Of a stretch of DNA of 64,000 nucleotides, positions 18,528-27,324 are shown in pieces (the stretch's first letter is position 1; each line of letters begins with the position of its first letter). The position numbers and the translations under genes were made by a program. The notes below the pieces were generated by a model. The model did no database searches, had not been told where the DNA came from, and worked only from the letters and a program-made list of their open reading frames with translations. The DNA is from Bacillus_BE sp042263505 (GTDB lineage: Bacteria > Bacillota > Bacilli > Bacillales > Cytobacillaceae), in assembly GCF_042263505.1 (NCBI RefSeq), contig NZ_JBHKFI010000018.1, positions 38,640 through 102,639 of the forward strand, written 5' to 3'.

Positions 18528-18561
18528 GTTCCCGCTATCTTAAGGTAGCGGGACTTTTTTA
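18528..18561 (+). terminator. Intrinsic terminator after sigL
   Basis: Stem TCCCGCTATC / GGTAGCGGGA with a 4-base loop (TTAA) and a following C plus seven T residues. It lies about 160 bases past the sigL stop. Confidence 0.9.
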
Positions 18562-18618
18562 TTGTAAATTTCACTAAAACCAGGCCGGCTTGCATCACTG
18601 CTTCCAATTTTCTAAAGT

Positions 18619-18647
18619 AAAAAAAGCCAACAATGTTGGCTTTTTTT
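18619..18647 (-). terminator. Terminator after yhbH
   Basis: AAAAAAGCCAAC / GTTGGCTTTTTT hairpin, U-tract on both strands, starting directly at the yhbH stop codon. Confidence 0.9.
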
Positions 18648-19815
18648 AAGCTAATATCTTATTCTCTTCCTTCTTAAAGAAGCTTTTCATCGCATGGAAT
18701 ACGTCTGCTTTTTGTTTGAGGATATAATATCTGAAGTTTTCATTCTTGATGTTTTTGTATGCGGACATTAAGGTGGAATGGCGGTTGTACTGATTAACCT
18801 CGCCATACCCAAACATATTGGATACTTTCATTAATTCTTCGACAAGCTTGACGCAGCGCGCATTGTCAGAGGTTAAATTATCACCATCGGAAAAATGGAA
18901 TGGGTAAATATTGTATTTACTCGGATTGTATTTATCTTCGATTATCTCTAAGGATTTCCGATAAACAGATGAGCAGATTGTTCCTCCGCTTTCTCCTTTT
19001 GTAAAGAAGTCCTCTTCAGAAACAACCTTTGCTTCAGTATGATGGGCGATAAATTCAATTTCAACTGTTTCATATTTTGTCCGCAAGAAGCGGGTCATCC
19101 AGAAGAAAAAGCTTCTCGCCATATATTTCTCCCATATTCCCATACTGCCACTTGTGTCCATCATCGCAAGGACGACCGCTTTTGAATCAGGCTTTACCAC
19201 TTCGTTCCATGTTTTAAATTTCAAATCCTCCCGATAGATTGGATGGAAGGTGGGCTTTCCATTCATCGCATTTCGTTTAAATGCCGTCATCATCGTTCTT
19301 TTCTTATCAATATTTCCCATTAATCCGGTCTTGCGGATATCATTAAATTCTATGTTTTCAACAAGGTTTTCATCCAATTCTTTTCGTTTCAAGTTAGGAA
19401 GCTCTAACTCTTTAAACAGAGCCTCTTCAATTTCCATGAGGGACACCTCTGCTTCAAAATAGTCTTCCCCCGCTTGATCTCCTGCTCCTTGACCCTTTCC
19501 AGGTCCTTTTGCTCCACTATTTCCATCACGAGCGACAACATCACCAATTTGACTATCTCCATTTCCTTGGCCAACATGTTTGTTTTTATCATAGTTATAT
19601 CGAATTTTGTACTCATCAAGTGATCGGATTGGAATTTTGACCACATCCCGACCATTTGACAGAATAATATTTTCCTCTGTTATTAAATCTGGCAAATTAT
19701 TTCGGATCGCTTCTTGAACCTTTTCTTGATGGCGCTGTTGGTCATCCTGGCCTTTTCGATGGAGGGACCAATCTTCTTGTGAAATGACAAACTGATTATT
19801 ATTTTTTTCGGTCAT
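18646..19815 (-). CDS. yhbH: UPF0229 family sporulation protein YhbH
   Basis: A 389-residue UPF0229 protein, close to the B. subtilis YhbH length. The N-terminal part is charged (SQEDWSLHRKGQDDQQRHQEK), followed by a Gly-rich linker (about 85-115). A von Willebrand A-like domain in the second half has the metal-site motif MMDTSGSMG near 225. Start ATG with AAGGAGGGG. It is next to prkA, its usual partner in both bacilli and enterobacteria (yeaG-yeaH). It contributes to sporulation in B. subtilis, but its molecular activity is not established as far as I know. A 290-base gap containing a terminator separates it from prkA. Confidence 0.95.
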   Translation of the reverse strand: MTEKNNNQFVISQEDWSLHRKGQDDQQRHQEKVQEAIRNNLPDLITEENIILSNGRDVVKIPIRSLDEYKIRYNYDKNKHVGQGNGDSQIGDVVARDGNSGAKGPGKGQGAGDQAGEDYFEAEVSLMEIEEALFKELELPNLKRKELDENLVENIEFNDIRKTGLMGNIDKKRTMMTAFKRNAMNGKPTFHPIYREDLKFKTWNEVVKPDSKAVVLAMMDTSGSMGIWEKYMARSFFFWMTRFLRTKYETVEIEFIAHHTEAKVVSEEDFFTKGESGGTICSSVYRKSLEIIEDKYNPSKYNIYPFHFSDGDNLTSDNARCVKLVEELMKVSNMFGYGEVNQYNRHSTLMSAYKNIKNENFRYYILKQKADVFHAMKSFFKKEENKILA

Positions 19816-20060
19816 TCAAACCCCTCCTTAATTTTTTTGTCACACATTTCTTCTTATTTTCATAAGATATCCCGAGTGTCAATATAGAAGTATCAATTTT
19901 TTGATTACTCTATCTTATGCAAGCCTCTTAAAATAATTTACTAATTATTACGACAATTGGTTATTTGCCTAGTCATAAGACAAGCCCGATTTCCCTCCAT
20001 CATTGGATTTTGAAGAGCAGAATATGCACACAATCCAAACGATTGGGTAAATACCTTAGA

Positions 20061-20097
20061 TTTAAAAAGAGCTGACTCATTGAATCAGCTCTCTTTA
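20061..20097 (-). terminator. Terminator after prkA
   Basis: GAGCTGA / TCAGCTC stem with a 9-base loop and a T-rich tail on the minus strand, just past the prkA stop. The rest of the 290-base gap to yhbH shows nothing I can name. Confidence 0.85.
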
Positions 20098-20105
20098 ATG
20101 GACAA

Positions 20106-22001
20106 TCATCGATTTAACAAACTACCAACATAACGTAACAGCTCATTAGCTGATGTGGAATTATAACCATGCTCATCGATTAATCGAGCCACAACTTCAT
20201 TCACCTTCTTAAGCTGCTGCTCATCTGGCGTCTTGGTTGAGGTTGTAATCTTAACGACATCTTTTAAATCGGCGAACAGTTTCTTCTGAATAGCCTCACG
20301 AAGACGATCATGGGAATTATAATCAAATCGTTTTCCCTTTCTTGCATACGCCGAGATGCGAATCAGAATCTCTTCACGGAATGCCTTCTTAGCATTTTCT
20401 GATATGCCAATTTGCTCTTCAATGGAACGCATTAATTTTTCATCTGGATTAATTTCTTCCCCTGTTAACGGATCACGAAGCTTCACTTTATTGCAATATG
20501 CCTCAACATTGTCAAGGTAATTATCCATTAACGTTTTAGCTGACTCCTCATAAGAATAGACAAATGCCTTTTGAACCTCATTTTTCGCAATGTCATCGTA
20601 TTCCTTTCGGGCAAGAGAAATAAAATTTAAATAACGCTCCCGCTGCTCGTTCGTAATCGATGGATGTTGATCCAGTCCTTCTTTTAAAGAAAGCAATACA
20701 TCTAAAGCATTAATAGATTTCATTTCTTTACGAATAATGGTAGAGGAAATACGATTGATGACATAGCGCGGATCAATCCCACTCATCCCTTCATCGACAA
20801 ATTCTTTTTTCAATTCCTTAACATCTGCTGAATTATAACCTTCTACATTCTCACCATCATAAAGACGAAGCTTTTTCACTAAATCAATATCGCCCTTTTT
20901 TGGTTCCTTTAATCGTGTTAAAATCGTGAACATCGCCGCAACTCGCAGCGTGTGAGGGGCGATATGAACCTCAGCCACATCGCTTTCATTAATCATTTTT
21001 TCATAGATTTTCTCCTCTTCCGTCACTTTTAAATTATACGGAATCGGCATCACGATGATTCTAGAATGGAGGGCTTCATTTTTCTTATTTGAAATAAAAG
21101 AGCGATATTCTGTTTCATTAGTATGAGCAACAATGAGCTCATCTGCACTGATTAGCGCGAAACGCCCTGCTTTAAAATTCCCCTCCTGCGTTAAGGAAAG
21201 TAAATGCCAGAGAAACTTTTCATCACATTTCAACATTTCTTGAAATTCCATCATCCCACGATTGGCCTTATTTAATTCACCATCAAAACGATAGGCCCGA
21301 GGATCTGACTCTGATCCATATTCGGCAATTGTCGAAAAATCAATACTTCCCGTTAAATCAGCAATATCTTGGGATTTTGGATCTGATGGACTGAACGTTC
21401 CAATCCCCACCCTTCGATCTTCTGAGAAAAAGATTCTTTCCACAATCACATCTTCAATCCGCCCTCCGTATTCCTGTTCAAGGCGCATCATATTTAATGG
21501 AGATAAGTTTCCTTCAATGCGGATACCATACTCAGTATAGAAATCTTCACGTAAATTTTGGGGAATGAGATGAAGGGGATCCTCATGCATCGGGCAGCCT
21601 TTAATGGCATAAATGGCTCCCCGATCCGTTCGTGAATAGGCTTCTAATCCCCGTTTTAACATCGTCACTAATGTCGACTTTCCTCCACTTACAGGACCCA
21701 TCAACAGCAAAATTCTTTTTCTTACATCCAAGCGTTTAGCGGAAGGGTGAAAATATTCTTCGACCAGCCTTTCCAATGCTTCCTCTAATCCAAACAACTG
21801 ATTATTAAAAAATCGATACTGCTTTCTACTATTAACCTCTTCTACTCCCGCGTCTTTAATCATATTGTAAACACGTGAATGCGCTGACTGACCAATCCAA
21901 GGTTTTTCTTTGATAATCTCTAAATACTCACCAAATGTTCCTTCCCACTTAAGCTTTTCTTCTTCTCTGCGAAACATCGCTATTTTCTTTAAAATGTCCA
22001 T
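20106..22001 (-). CDS. prkA: PrkA serine protein kinase / AAA+ protein
   Basis: A 631-residue PrkA/YeaG protein at the family's normal length. The N-terminal AAA+ half carries the Walker A LMGPVSGGKSTLV near 105-117 and the family blocks KGCPMHEDPLHLIP and MMEFQEMLKCDEKFLW. The C-terminal PrkA domain (about 390-600) includes ISAYARKGKRFDYNSHDRLREAI. PrkA phosphorylates a protein of about 60 kDa in B. subtilis and affects sporulation; recent work on relatives also assigns it Lon-like protease activity (family knowledge from memory). Start ATG with GGGGGAGG 6 bases upstream. It is followed by yhbH. Confidence 0.96.
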   Translation of the reverse strand: MDILKKIAMFRREEEKLKWEGTFGEYLEIIKEKPWIGQSAHSRVYNMIKDAGVEEVNSRKQYRFFNNQLFGLEEALERLVEEYFHPSAKRLDVRKRILLLMGPVSGGKSTLVTMLKRGLEAYSRTDRGAIYAIKGCPMHEDPLHLIPQNLREDFYTEYGIRIEGNLSPLNMMRLEQEYGGRIEDVIVERIFFSEDRRVGIGTFSPSDPKSQDIADLTGSIDFSTIAEYGSESDPRAYRFDGELNKANRGMMEFQEMLKCDEKFLWHLLSLTQEGNFKAGRFALISADELIVAHTNETEYRSFISNKKNEALHSRIIVMPIPYNLKVTEEEKIYEKMINESDVAEVHIAPHTLRVAAMFTILTRLKEPKKGDIDLVKKLRLYDGENVEGYNSADVKELKKEFVDEGMSGIDPRYVINRISSTIIRKEMKSINALDVLLSLKEGLDQHPSITNEQRERYLNFISLARKEYDDIAKNEVQKAFVYSYEESAKTLMDNYLDNVEAYCNKVKLRDPLTGEEINPDEKLMRSIEEQIGISENAKKAFREEILIRISAYARKGKRFDYNSHDRLREAIQKKLFADLKDVVKITTSTKTPDEQQLKKVNEVVARLIDEHGYNSTSANELLRYVGSLLNR

Positions 22002-22095
22002 ATAGACCTCCCCCTGTGCTTGCTTGATCAGAGACGATTAATATAATCTATGCGGTTTTGTATATGAACATGCGTATTTTCATAAAGTGAAACTT

Positions 22096-22282
22096 CCATC
22101 AGTGGGGGTTTTCGACGCACAGGACGTGCTAGTGCAGACGTTGTGATTGACGTCGCGCTTTTAGTCTGCCATTCATCCCCCACTGATGGTTAGTTGAACT
22201 TATCGGACCTTTACGGACAGTTGATCTCCCACTTACCTTCTTCGTATTCTCAGATTCTTGAAGTGGGAGTTCTACTGTCCGT
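22096..22282. repeat. Two-hairpin structured intergenic repeat
   Basis: Module 1 (22096-22189) is closed by a perfect 13-base inverted repeat CCATCAGTGGGGG / CCCCCACTGATGG. It encloses about 68 bases with GACGCAC and AGACGTTGTGATTGACGTCGC segments that can pair internally. Module 2 (22213-22282) has an outer stem ACGGACAGT / ACTGTCCGT and an inner stem CTCCCACTT / AAGTGGGAG. No reading frame crosses it. I recall similar hairpin pairs in intergenic regions of other Bacillus genomes, but cannot name the family. Confidence 0.75.
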
Positions 22283-22469
22283 TAAGAGTGGGATAAAAGG
22301 AAGAGAGGTTGTCTCGCTTATCTTTCATGAAAAAAGAAGTAATTTGAATTGTCAGTCAGTTGTTCGAAAAAACTTCATACTTTTCATTCACAGTTTTTTA
22401 TGGATAGGCTATAATAAGCATAGGATTCTATTTCTTGGGATTTAATGCTAAAAGGGGGTTTACATAAGC

Positions 22470-22559
22470 ATGAAATTAATACTTATTTTAGGGGTTATGA
22501 TTGCTTTCTTATCAGCTATTTTCACTGCTGGATATGAAGATAAACCAGATCTTAAATAA
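22470..22559 (+). CDS. 29-residue hydrophobic small protein
   Basis: A short reading frame, ATG 22470 to stop TAA 22557-22559, with a strong ribosome-binding site AAAGGGGG about 11 bases upstream and a perfect terminator 10 bases downstream. The peptide has one membrane helix (about 2-20: KLILILGVMIAFLSAIFTA) and a short polar tail GYEDKPDLK. Site, length and terminator make it a real transcription unit. The function is unknown. The end of the helix also resembles a short signal peptide, but no mature domain would remain. Confidence 0.75.
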   Translation: MKLILILGVMIAFLSAIFTAGYEDKPDLK

Positions 22560-22569
22560 AATGTGCAAA

Positions 22570-22603
22570 AGAAAAGCTGCCTGATCAGGCAGCTTTTCTT
22601 TAT
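22570..22603 (+). terminator. Terminator of the small-protein gene
   Basis: A perfect 30-base palindrome at 22570-22599 (arm AGAAAAGCTGCCTGA) with T-rich continuation on both strands. It can also end transcription from the minus strand. Confidence 0.9.
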
Positions 22604-22739
22604 TTGAACTATTTTTCTTTTATTATTTCAGCCTGAGTTTCTTTTCGCATACAAACATGCGGGAGCCCTAACATCTCGATTTGCCCCATGAGTCCAGATG
22701 GATGCAGGCTGATCAGTTTTTTGGCAAAAAGAACATATT

Positions 22740-23489
22740 TTAATGCAAATCCATTTTGATTTGCTGTAAAAAATCCTTCATATATATTCTTACATGCTGC
22801 TCAAGCATATTTCCCATCTGACTGGTCCAAGTATCCTTTCTTGCCCCATTGGTTCTTTCTTCATAATATTGAGCGATCAAGCGATTATATTCCTCAAGCT
22901 GAGTCTTTAATTTGACTTCATCTTGTTCATACTTATTCTCATGATAGATATGTTCAAATGGCAGGCGTGGCTTCTGTTCATTCAAATCTTTCGGGTAACC
23001 AATTGCCATGCCAAAAAGTGGGATGACATGCTCCGGTGTATGTAAAACCTCTCTGACTTCATTGAGTTGATTACGGATGCCGCCAATATAGCAAATTCCG
23101 AGCCCCATGGATTCTGCTGCAATGGCAGCATTTTGTGCAGCGAGAGCTGTATCAATTAAAGAAACCATAAATTTCTCCGTACTTTCAATCGAATACAGTA
23201 CCTCTTTATTTTCCATTTTCCCTATCATTTCATGGCGATGCAAGTCTGCACAAAAGACAAAGAAATGACCATTATGTTCAACATAAGGCTGATTTCCTGC
23301 TAATTCAGCCAATTGTTTCTTCATTTTTGGATCAGTTACCCCAATAATCGAATAAGCTTGGATAAAGCTTGAAGTAGAAGCTGCTTGAGCACTTCTCACG
23401 ATTATTTCAATTTGTTCTTTGGTTAATTTCTTTTCCTCAAAGCTTCTAACGGAGCGATGGTTTAGAATAGTTTCAATGATCGAATTCAT
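22740..23489 (-). CDS. NfsA/NfrA-family FMN-dependent NADPH oxidoreductase
   Basis: A 249-residue flavin nitroreductase, the same length as B. subtilis NfrA1/NfrA2. FMN-contact blocks: HRSVRSFEEKKLT near 12, SAQAASTSSFIQAYSII near 33-50, MGLGICYIGGIRN near 130, and LFGMAIGYPKD near 160. Such enzymes reduce nitroaromatics, quinones or free flavin with NADPH and often act in oxidative-stress defence. GGAGGTC lies about 11 bases before the ATG. It occupies the place where B. subtilis has yhbD-yhbF. NfsA-type rather than NfsB-type is likely from the length and C-terminal extension. Confidence 0.88.
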   Translation of the reverse strand: MNSIIETILNHRSVRSFEEKKLTKEQIEIIVRSAQAASTSSFIQAYSIIGVTDPKMKKQLAELAGNQPYVEHNGHFFVFCADLHRHEMIGKMENKEVLYSIESTEKFMVSLIDTALAAQNAAIAAESMGLGICYIGGIRNQLNEVREVLHTPEHVIPLFGMAIGYPKDLNEQKPRLPFEHIYHENKYEQDEVKLKTQLEEYNRLIAQYYEERTNGARKDTWTSQMGNMLEQHVRIYMKDFLQQIKMDLH

Positions 23490-23527
23490 CTCTTTTGATG
23501 ACCTCCGTAATATAGCAAATATTAGGA

Positions 23528-24013
23528 TTACTCCTGTTTCATGCGTAGGTTTGGATAATTTTGCTGACGTAATGCCTCATAGACTAAAATGGCAGCTGTA
23601 TTAGATAAATTTAAAGATCGCACATTTCCATTCATCGGGATTCTTAAGCTCCGATCTTTATTATTATGGATGACATCCTTTGGAAGACCTGTTGTTTCTC
23701 TGCCAAATATAAAATAATAATCCTGCCCAGCGTCACTATAATCAAAATCAGAATAAGCCTGTTCGCCAAACTTGGTAATGTAGTAGAAGTTTCCACCTTG
23801 ATTCTTCTCATAAAACTCATCTAATGAATCATAGTAAACAATGTTGACAAATTGCCAATAATCTAAGCCTGCGCGTTTTAACATTTTGTCATCTGTTGAA
23901 AAACCCAAAGGTCGTATTAAATGTAAAACGGTATCAGTCGCTGCACATGTCCGTGCAATATTGCCTGTATTCGACGGAATCTCTGGTTGATATAAAACAA
24001 CGTGCACTGCCAC
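23528..24013 (-). CDS. trmL: tRNA (cytidine/uridine-34 2'-O)-methyltransferase, SPOUT family
   Basis: A 161-residue SPOUT methyltransferase (B. subtilis CspR, E. coli TrmL). Motifs: N-terminal YQPEIPSNTGNIARTCAAT, central FIFGRETTGLP with the AdoMet-binding knot, and the C-terminal IPMNGNVRSLNLSNTAAIL. It methylates the ribose of the wobble base in two tRNA-Leu isoacceptors. I chose the GTG start at 24013 (product MAVHVVLYQ) because GAGGTG lies 7 bases upstream; a longer frame begins inside that ribosome-binding site. Confidence 0.95.
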   Translation of the reverse strand: MAVHVVLYQPEIPSNTGNIARTCAATDTVLHLIRPLGFSTDDKMLKRAGLDYWQFVNIVYYDSLDEFYEKNQGGNFYYITKFGEQAYSDFDYSDAGQDYYFIFGRETTGLPKDVIHNNKDRSLRIPMNGNVRSLNLSNTAAILVYEALRQQNYPNLRMKQE

Positions 24014-24145
24014 TTTTTTCACCTCTATTAGTTTGTTTATTATGGATTAAATCACATGTTAGAAATGATAGCTCATCAAAAGGATGAGCGTTTTTTTACT
24101 CCAGATGTTATTATACCACTGTCTTCGTGAATTGGATAAGTGGAA

Positions 24146-25051
24146 TCACCCATCGACAATCGTAAAGAATTTATATTTGATATTTGGTGTATACGCAGTT
24201 GAGTCTTCATATGCCCAATATCGCTGTCGGCTATTGGTTGTGTGGGCATTCACGAGCGGCATACCAAGCGCATCCATTCCTGTGATAATCGTGTTATGGT
24301 CAAATCGTCCATTGCCTTGAAAATCATAACAAATGACATCGCCTTGCAGTAATTCTTCCGGACTTGATACCTCTCTTGCTCGAAGTCCTTGTTTTGAGTT
24401 TGATAAATATAGGCGAAGTGCATTGGCAATGGCCCAGCTATAACTCCAATTATTTCCTCTAATCCACCAGCCCGTCCCTCGGTTTGGATAACCTCTCATT
24501 GGAGCTTCTCCAGCACGCAGGCATTGTGAAATAAAGTTTGTACAATCATTTTCAAATTTTTTATAGGCAGGATTATAACTATTCCACCATCTTTCTGCAT
24601 ACTGAATGGCCTTTCTACGATCATATTGATAGGATAATCGCTCAGATAATTCATCATCTTTTTTTAAAAAAAAGTCACGATCATTATCATCCTCTGAAGT
24701 AGGGGTTTCCCATTTTTCTTCCTGTTCAAAGGGATCGATTTCCCATTCTTTTAGAAGAATATTTTGCTGAAAGTTAGCCGCTCGGTTTTCAATCTCTTCC
24801 TCTAGGTACAGCTCTCCTTTTTGTTTAATCAAATATTGAAAATGAACTTGATAATACACGCTAGTTAAATCCTTTGTTACGTCACGATTTAAAATCTTCC
24901 CGACCGCTTTTGCCTTGACAATTTCTGCTTTTCGCTTTACCAAGCTTTCTTTTTTTCTTTCTATTTTAGGACAAAGCTCAGAAGTTTTTCTTATATGAGA
25001 AACACATTGCTGTACACGAATTTCTAATAGCTTCTGTAATTGGCTTTTCAT
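24146..25051 (-). CDS. yhbB: YhbB-like putative amidase-domain protein
   Basis: A 301-residue protein. Residues 1-130 are charged and helical without a signal peptide. Residues about 150-300 form the putative amidase domain (Amidase_6), with catalytic Cys in FENDCTNFISQCLRAG, His in GRFDHNTIITG, and an NAHTTNSRQR block. Tyrosine/tryptophan-rich NWSYSWAIANALRLY lies between. Homologues are sporulation-associated in bacilli, and cell-wall peptide cleavage is the likely chemistry. The ribosome-binding site AAAGGAGG, 8 bases before the ATG, lies in the 3' arm of a hairpin (25060-25090). Its order with queG and trmL matches B. subtilis. Confidence 0.9.
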   Translation of the reverse strand: MKSQLQKLLEIRVQQCVSHIRKTSELCPKIERKKESLVKRKAEIVKAKAVGKILNRDVTKDLTSVYYQVHFQYLIKQKGELYLEEEIENRAANFQQNILLKEWEIDPFEQEEKWETPTSEDDNDRDFFLKKDDELSERLSYQYDRRKAIQYAERWWNSYNPAYKKFENDCTNFISQCLRAGEAPMRGYPNRGTGWWIRGNNWSYSWAIANALRLYLSNSKQGLRAREVSSPEELLQGDVICYDFQGNGRFDHNTIITGMDALGMPLVNAHTTNSRQRYWAYEDSTAYTPNIKYKFFTIVDG

Positions 25052-25059
25052 AAAAAAAA

Positions 25060-25090
25060 CCTCCTTTCATATTCATATGTATGAAGGAGG
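25060..25090 (-). promoter_or_regulatory. Hairpin combining queG terminator and yhbB ribosome-binding site
   Basis: On the minus strand CCTCCTTCAT pairs with ATGAAAGGAGG (one bulged A, 10-base loop). Eight T residues follow, then the yhbB ATG. The stem is therefore a terminator-shaped element whose 3' arm is the yhbB Shine-Dalgarno sequence. Confidence 0.8.
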
Positions 25091-25122
25091 CTTTCATTTC
25101 ATTTTATAAATAGGAAATTTGC

Positions 25123-26274
25123 TTATGATTTCGATGTTTTATTCTTCAAAATCATTTCTAATGCATGCTGAATCTCTTGTTGCACATTGGGATCCTGTTC
25201 AAATTCCGTTGCTTGTTCCAATCCTTCTTTTGCCCGTTGTCCACCAATTTTTCCAATCGCCCAGGCGCTTGTCCCTCTTATGACTGATCTTGTATCCTCT
25301 TTTAATAGATTGATTAAATCCTCTAAAGCAGATTCATCCTTAAAATGGGCTAAAGCGATAATGGCATTTCTTTGAATTGGCTTCTTTCCGCGCCAAGCAC
25401 CAGCTAAATAGCCAAATTTTGTTTTAAATTCACGGTTACTTAAAGCAAGTACAGGCTTTAACAATGGCTTTATCTCCTCTGGATTAGGTTCCATCTCCTC
25501 GTGAAAATGGAAATCCTTCCCTTTATTTTCCGGACAAGCCGTTTGGCAAGAATCACAACCATAAAGCCGATTTCCGATTTTATCTCGATATTCCACCGGA
25601 ATCAAATCCTTCGTTTGTGTTAAAAAGGAGATACATTTTTGAGCATTGATTTGCCCCCCCTGCACTAAAGCACCTGTTGGACAAGCCTCTAAGCATTTCG
25701 TACAAGAGCCGCAGCGGTCTTCCATCGGCTCGTCAGCTGGGAATGGTAAATTCGTAATCATTTCACCTAAATAAACATAGGAGCCAAATTCTGGGGTAAT
25801 GATGGCACAGTTCTTTCCGCTCCAGCCAATTCCGGCTCTTTCTGCAACCGCCCTATCTGATAATTCTCCTGTGTCCACCATTGATTTTACCCTTGCCTCA
25901 GGTATTTTCGATTGAATAAACTGTTCCAGCTTCAAAAGGCGATCTCGTAAAATCACATGATAATCGATTCCCCAAGATGCTCGAGAAAAAATTCCGCGTC
26001 GCTCCCCTTTTTTGCTTTCCACCCGAATTCTCATTTTGGAGGGATAGGCAAGTGCAATGGCAATAATGGAACGTGCTTCGTCTAATAACAACGCTGGATT
26101 CACTCTTTTTTCGATATCAGGCTCTTCAAATCCTGATTGATACCCAAGCTCTTGTTGACGAAGCAAGCGATTTTTCAATTCATCAAAGGTACTTGTTGAT
26201 GCAAAACCAATTTTATCAATTCCAATGGTTTTACTGTATTCGATGATTTCATCCTTTAATTTTTGATAATCCAT
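25123..26274 (-). CDS. queG: Epoxyqueuosine reductase
   Basis: A 383-residue QueG (B. subtilis YhbA), the last step of queuosine biosynthesis: cobalamin-dependent reduction of epoxyqueuosine in tRNA. Two 4Fe-4S clusters are visible: CGSCTKCLEACPTGAL (about 188-203) and CDSCQTACP near 243, with the paired Cys in QKCISFL. DYHVILRDRL near 105 is part of the cofactor-binding domain. The C-terminal 90 residues form HEAT-like repeats (IIALAHFKDESALEDLINLL, SAWAIGKIGG), as in full-length bacterial QueG. ATG with GGGGTGAGG just upstream. Confidence 0.95.
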   Translation of the reverse strand: MDYQKLKDEIIEYSKTIGIDKIGFASTSTFDELKNRLLRQQELGYQSGFEEPDIEKRVNPALLLDEARSIIAIALAYPSKMRIRVESKKGERRGIFSRASWGIDYHVILRDRLLKLEQFIQSKIPEARVKSMVDTGELSDRAVAERAGIGWSGKNCAIITPEFGSYVYLGEMITNLPFPADEPMEDRCGSCTKCLEACPTGALVQGGQINAQKCISFLTQTKDLIPVEYRDKIGNRLYGCDSCQTACPENKGKDFHFHEEMEPNPEEIKPLLKPVLALSNREFKTKFGYLAGAWRGKKPIQRNAIIALAHFKDESALEDLINLLKEDTRSVIRGTSAWAIGKIGGQRAKEGLEQATEFEQDPNVQQEIQHALEMILKNKTSKS

Positions 26275-26382
26275 GTCCTCACCCCTCTCTTTTTCGGATA
26301 TGATTTATGAAAAATGTGAATATTTTAGGAAACATCGTTCAATATGATAAACTATTTTCAAGATAAAGTGGAGGTGGAAAGA

Positions 26383-27051
26383 TTGGAAATCCATGTTTCA
26401 AGTGAATTATGTTCCATGATTCCTCATTTTCAAGTGGGAATTATTCATTACAAAGATATTATTGTCGAGGAATCTCCTCAAATGCTGCAAGGGAAAATAC
26501 AAACCTTTCAAGAATCCTTATACTTTGATTTAGAAGATAAAAATGTAACGGATTATGAAGGCATTAAAGAGTGGCGTCATGTATTTAAATTAACAGGAAA
26601 GGATCCAAATCGCTACCGTCATTCGGCAGAATCCCTTTTTCGCAGAATCAAAAAACACAACTTCCTGACGCCCGTTCATAGTGCCATTGACATCAATAAC
26701 TTCTTTTCGTTGAGATATCAAATACCAATTGGAATTTATGATGCAGATAAAATCTCTGGAGATGTTCTCATTCGGACTGGGGCTGAAACAGAAGAATACT
26801 TTGGTTTAAATGGTCGCATCAATTCATTACACCATTTAATTCTTTCATCTGATGATCTATCCCCTTTTGGAAGTCCCTTTGTTGATTCTGAAAGAACCTC
26901 CGTCACTCGCACAACCAAAAATGCCTTACAAATTATTTATTTACGTCCCTCTCTCATCAAGGAAGAAGCAGACAAATTGATTCAATCGTTAATGAACATG
27001 TTTCTTCAAGTTCATGGCGGAAACGGAGTGTATCAGTTCATCAAATGTTAA
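26383..27051 (+). CDS. B3/B4 tRNA-binding domain protein
   Basis: A protein of about 222 residues related to the B3/B4 editing-type domain of phenylalanyl-tRNA synthetase beta. Family blocks: EWRHVFKLTGKDPNRYRHSAESLFRRI near 70-95, HSAIDINNFFSLRYQIPIGIYD near 105-125, and SPFGSPFVDSERTSVT near 165. The start is most likely the TTG at 26383, because a perfect GGAGGTGG lies 5-8 bases before it; an ATG 13 codons upstream (26344) lacks a site. Free-standing members may deacylate mischarged tRNA, but this is not proven. It is divergent from queG and precedes a tRNA-Gly gene on the other strand. Confidence 0.85.
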   Translation: MEIHVSSELCSMIPHFQVGIIHYKDIIVEESPQMLQGKIQTFQESLYFDLEDKNVTDYEGIKEWRHVFKLTGKDPNRYRHSAESLFRRIKKHNFLTPVHSAIDINNFFSLRYQIPIGIYDADKISGDVLIRTGAETEEYFGLNGRINSLHHLILSSDDLSPFGSPFVDSERTSVTRTTKNALQIIYLRPSLIKEEADKLIQSLMNMFLQVHGGNGVYQFIKC

Positions 27052-27086
27052 ACACCGATTTCCATCCTAAATGTACATAATAAAAA

Positions 27087-27124
27087 ACGCAATGCCACGT
27101 TCTTTTTGAACGGAACACTGCGTT
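27087..27124 (-). terminator. Terminator after tRNA-Gly
   Basis: Interrupted stem (AACGCA...CGTTC with GAACG...TGCGTT) followed by a run of T residues on the minus strand, 13 bases beyond the tRNA 3' end. Confidence 0.75.
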
Positions 27125-27136
27125 AATAACTATGTA

Positions 27137-27210
27137 TGGAGCGGGTGATGGGAATCGAACCCACGACAACAGCTTGGAAGGCTGTAGTTTTACCACTAAA
27201 CTACACCCGC
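27137..27210 (-). tRNA. tRNA-Gly(TCC)
   Basis: A complete cloverleaf with encoded CCA. Acceptor GCGGGTG / CACCCGC, D-arm with GTTTAGTGGTAAAAC, anticodon stem ACAGC / GCTGT around CTTCCAA (anticodon TCC), and T-arm CGTGGGTTCGATTCCCATC. All stems are intact. Compare the diverged copy at 50050-50123. Confidence 0.97.
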
Positions 27211-27324
27211 ACTGCTTTAATAAAATCGACCTTTTAATTATACTAAGATAGAGAATGAATATCAAGGGTTTTGTGAAAAAAAATGTAGAATGATGTCTAA
27301 TTCTTAAATCATATTGCCAATCTA

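Noticed and set aside
20106..22001. PrkA as the missing sigma-54 enhancer-binding activator
   Set aside because: It has an AAA+ fold but no GAFTGA loop or Fis-type DNA-binding domain that I can see.
24071..24098. GCTCATC / GATGAGC hairpin followed by T residues
   Set aside because: The U-tract is on the plus strand while both flanking genes run on the minus strand. No plus-strand gene ends here, so I do not call it a working terminator.
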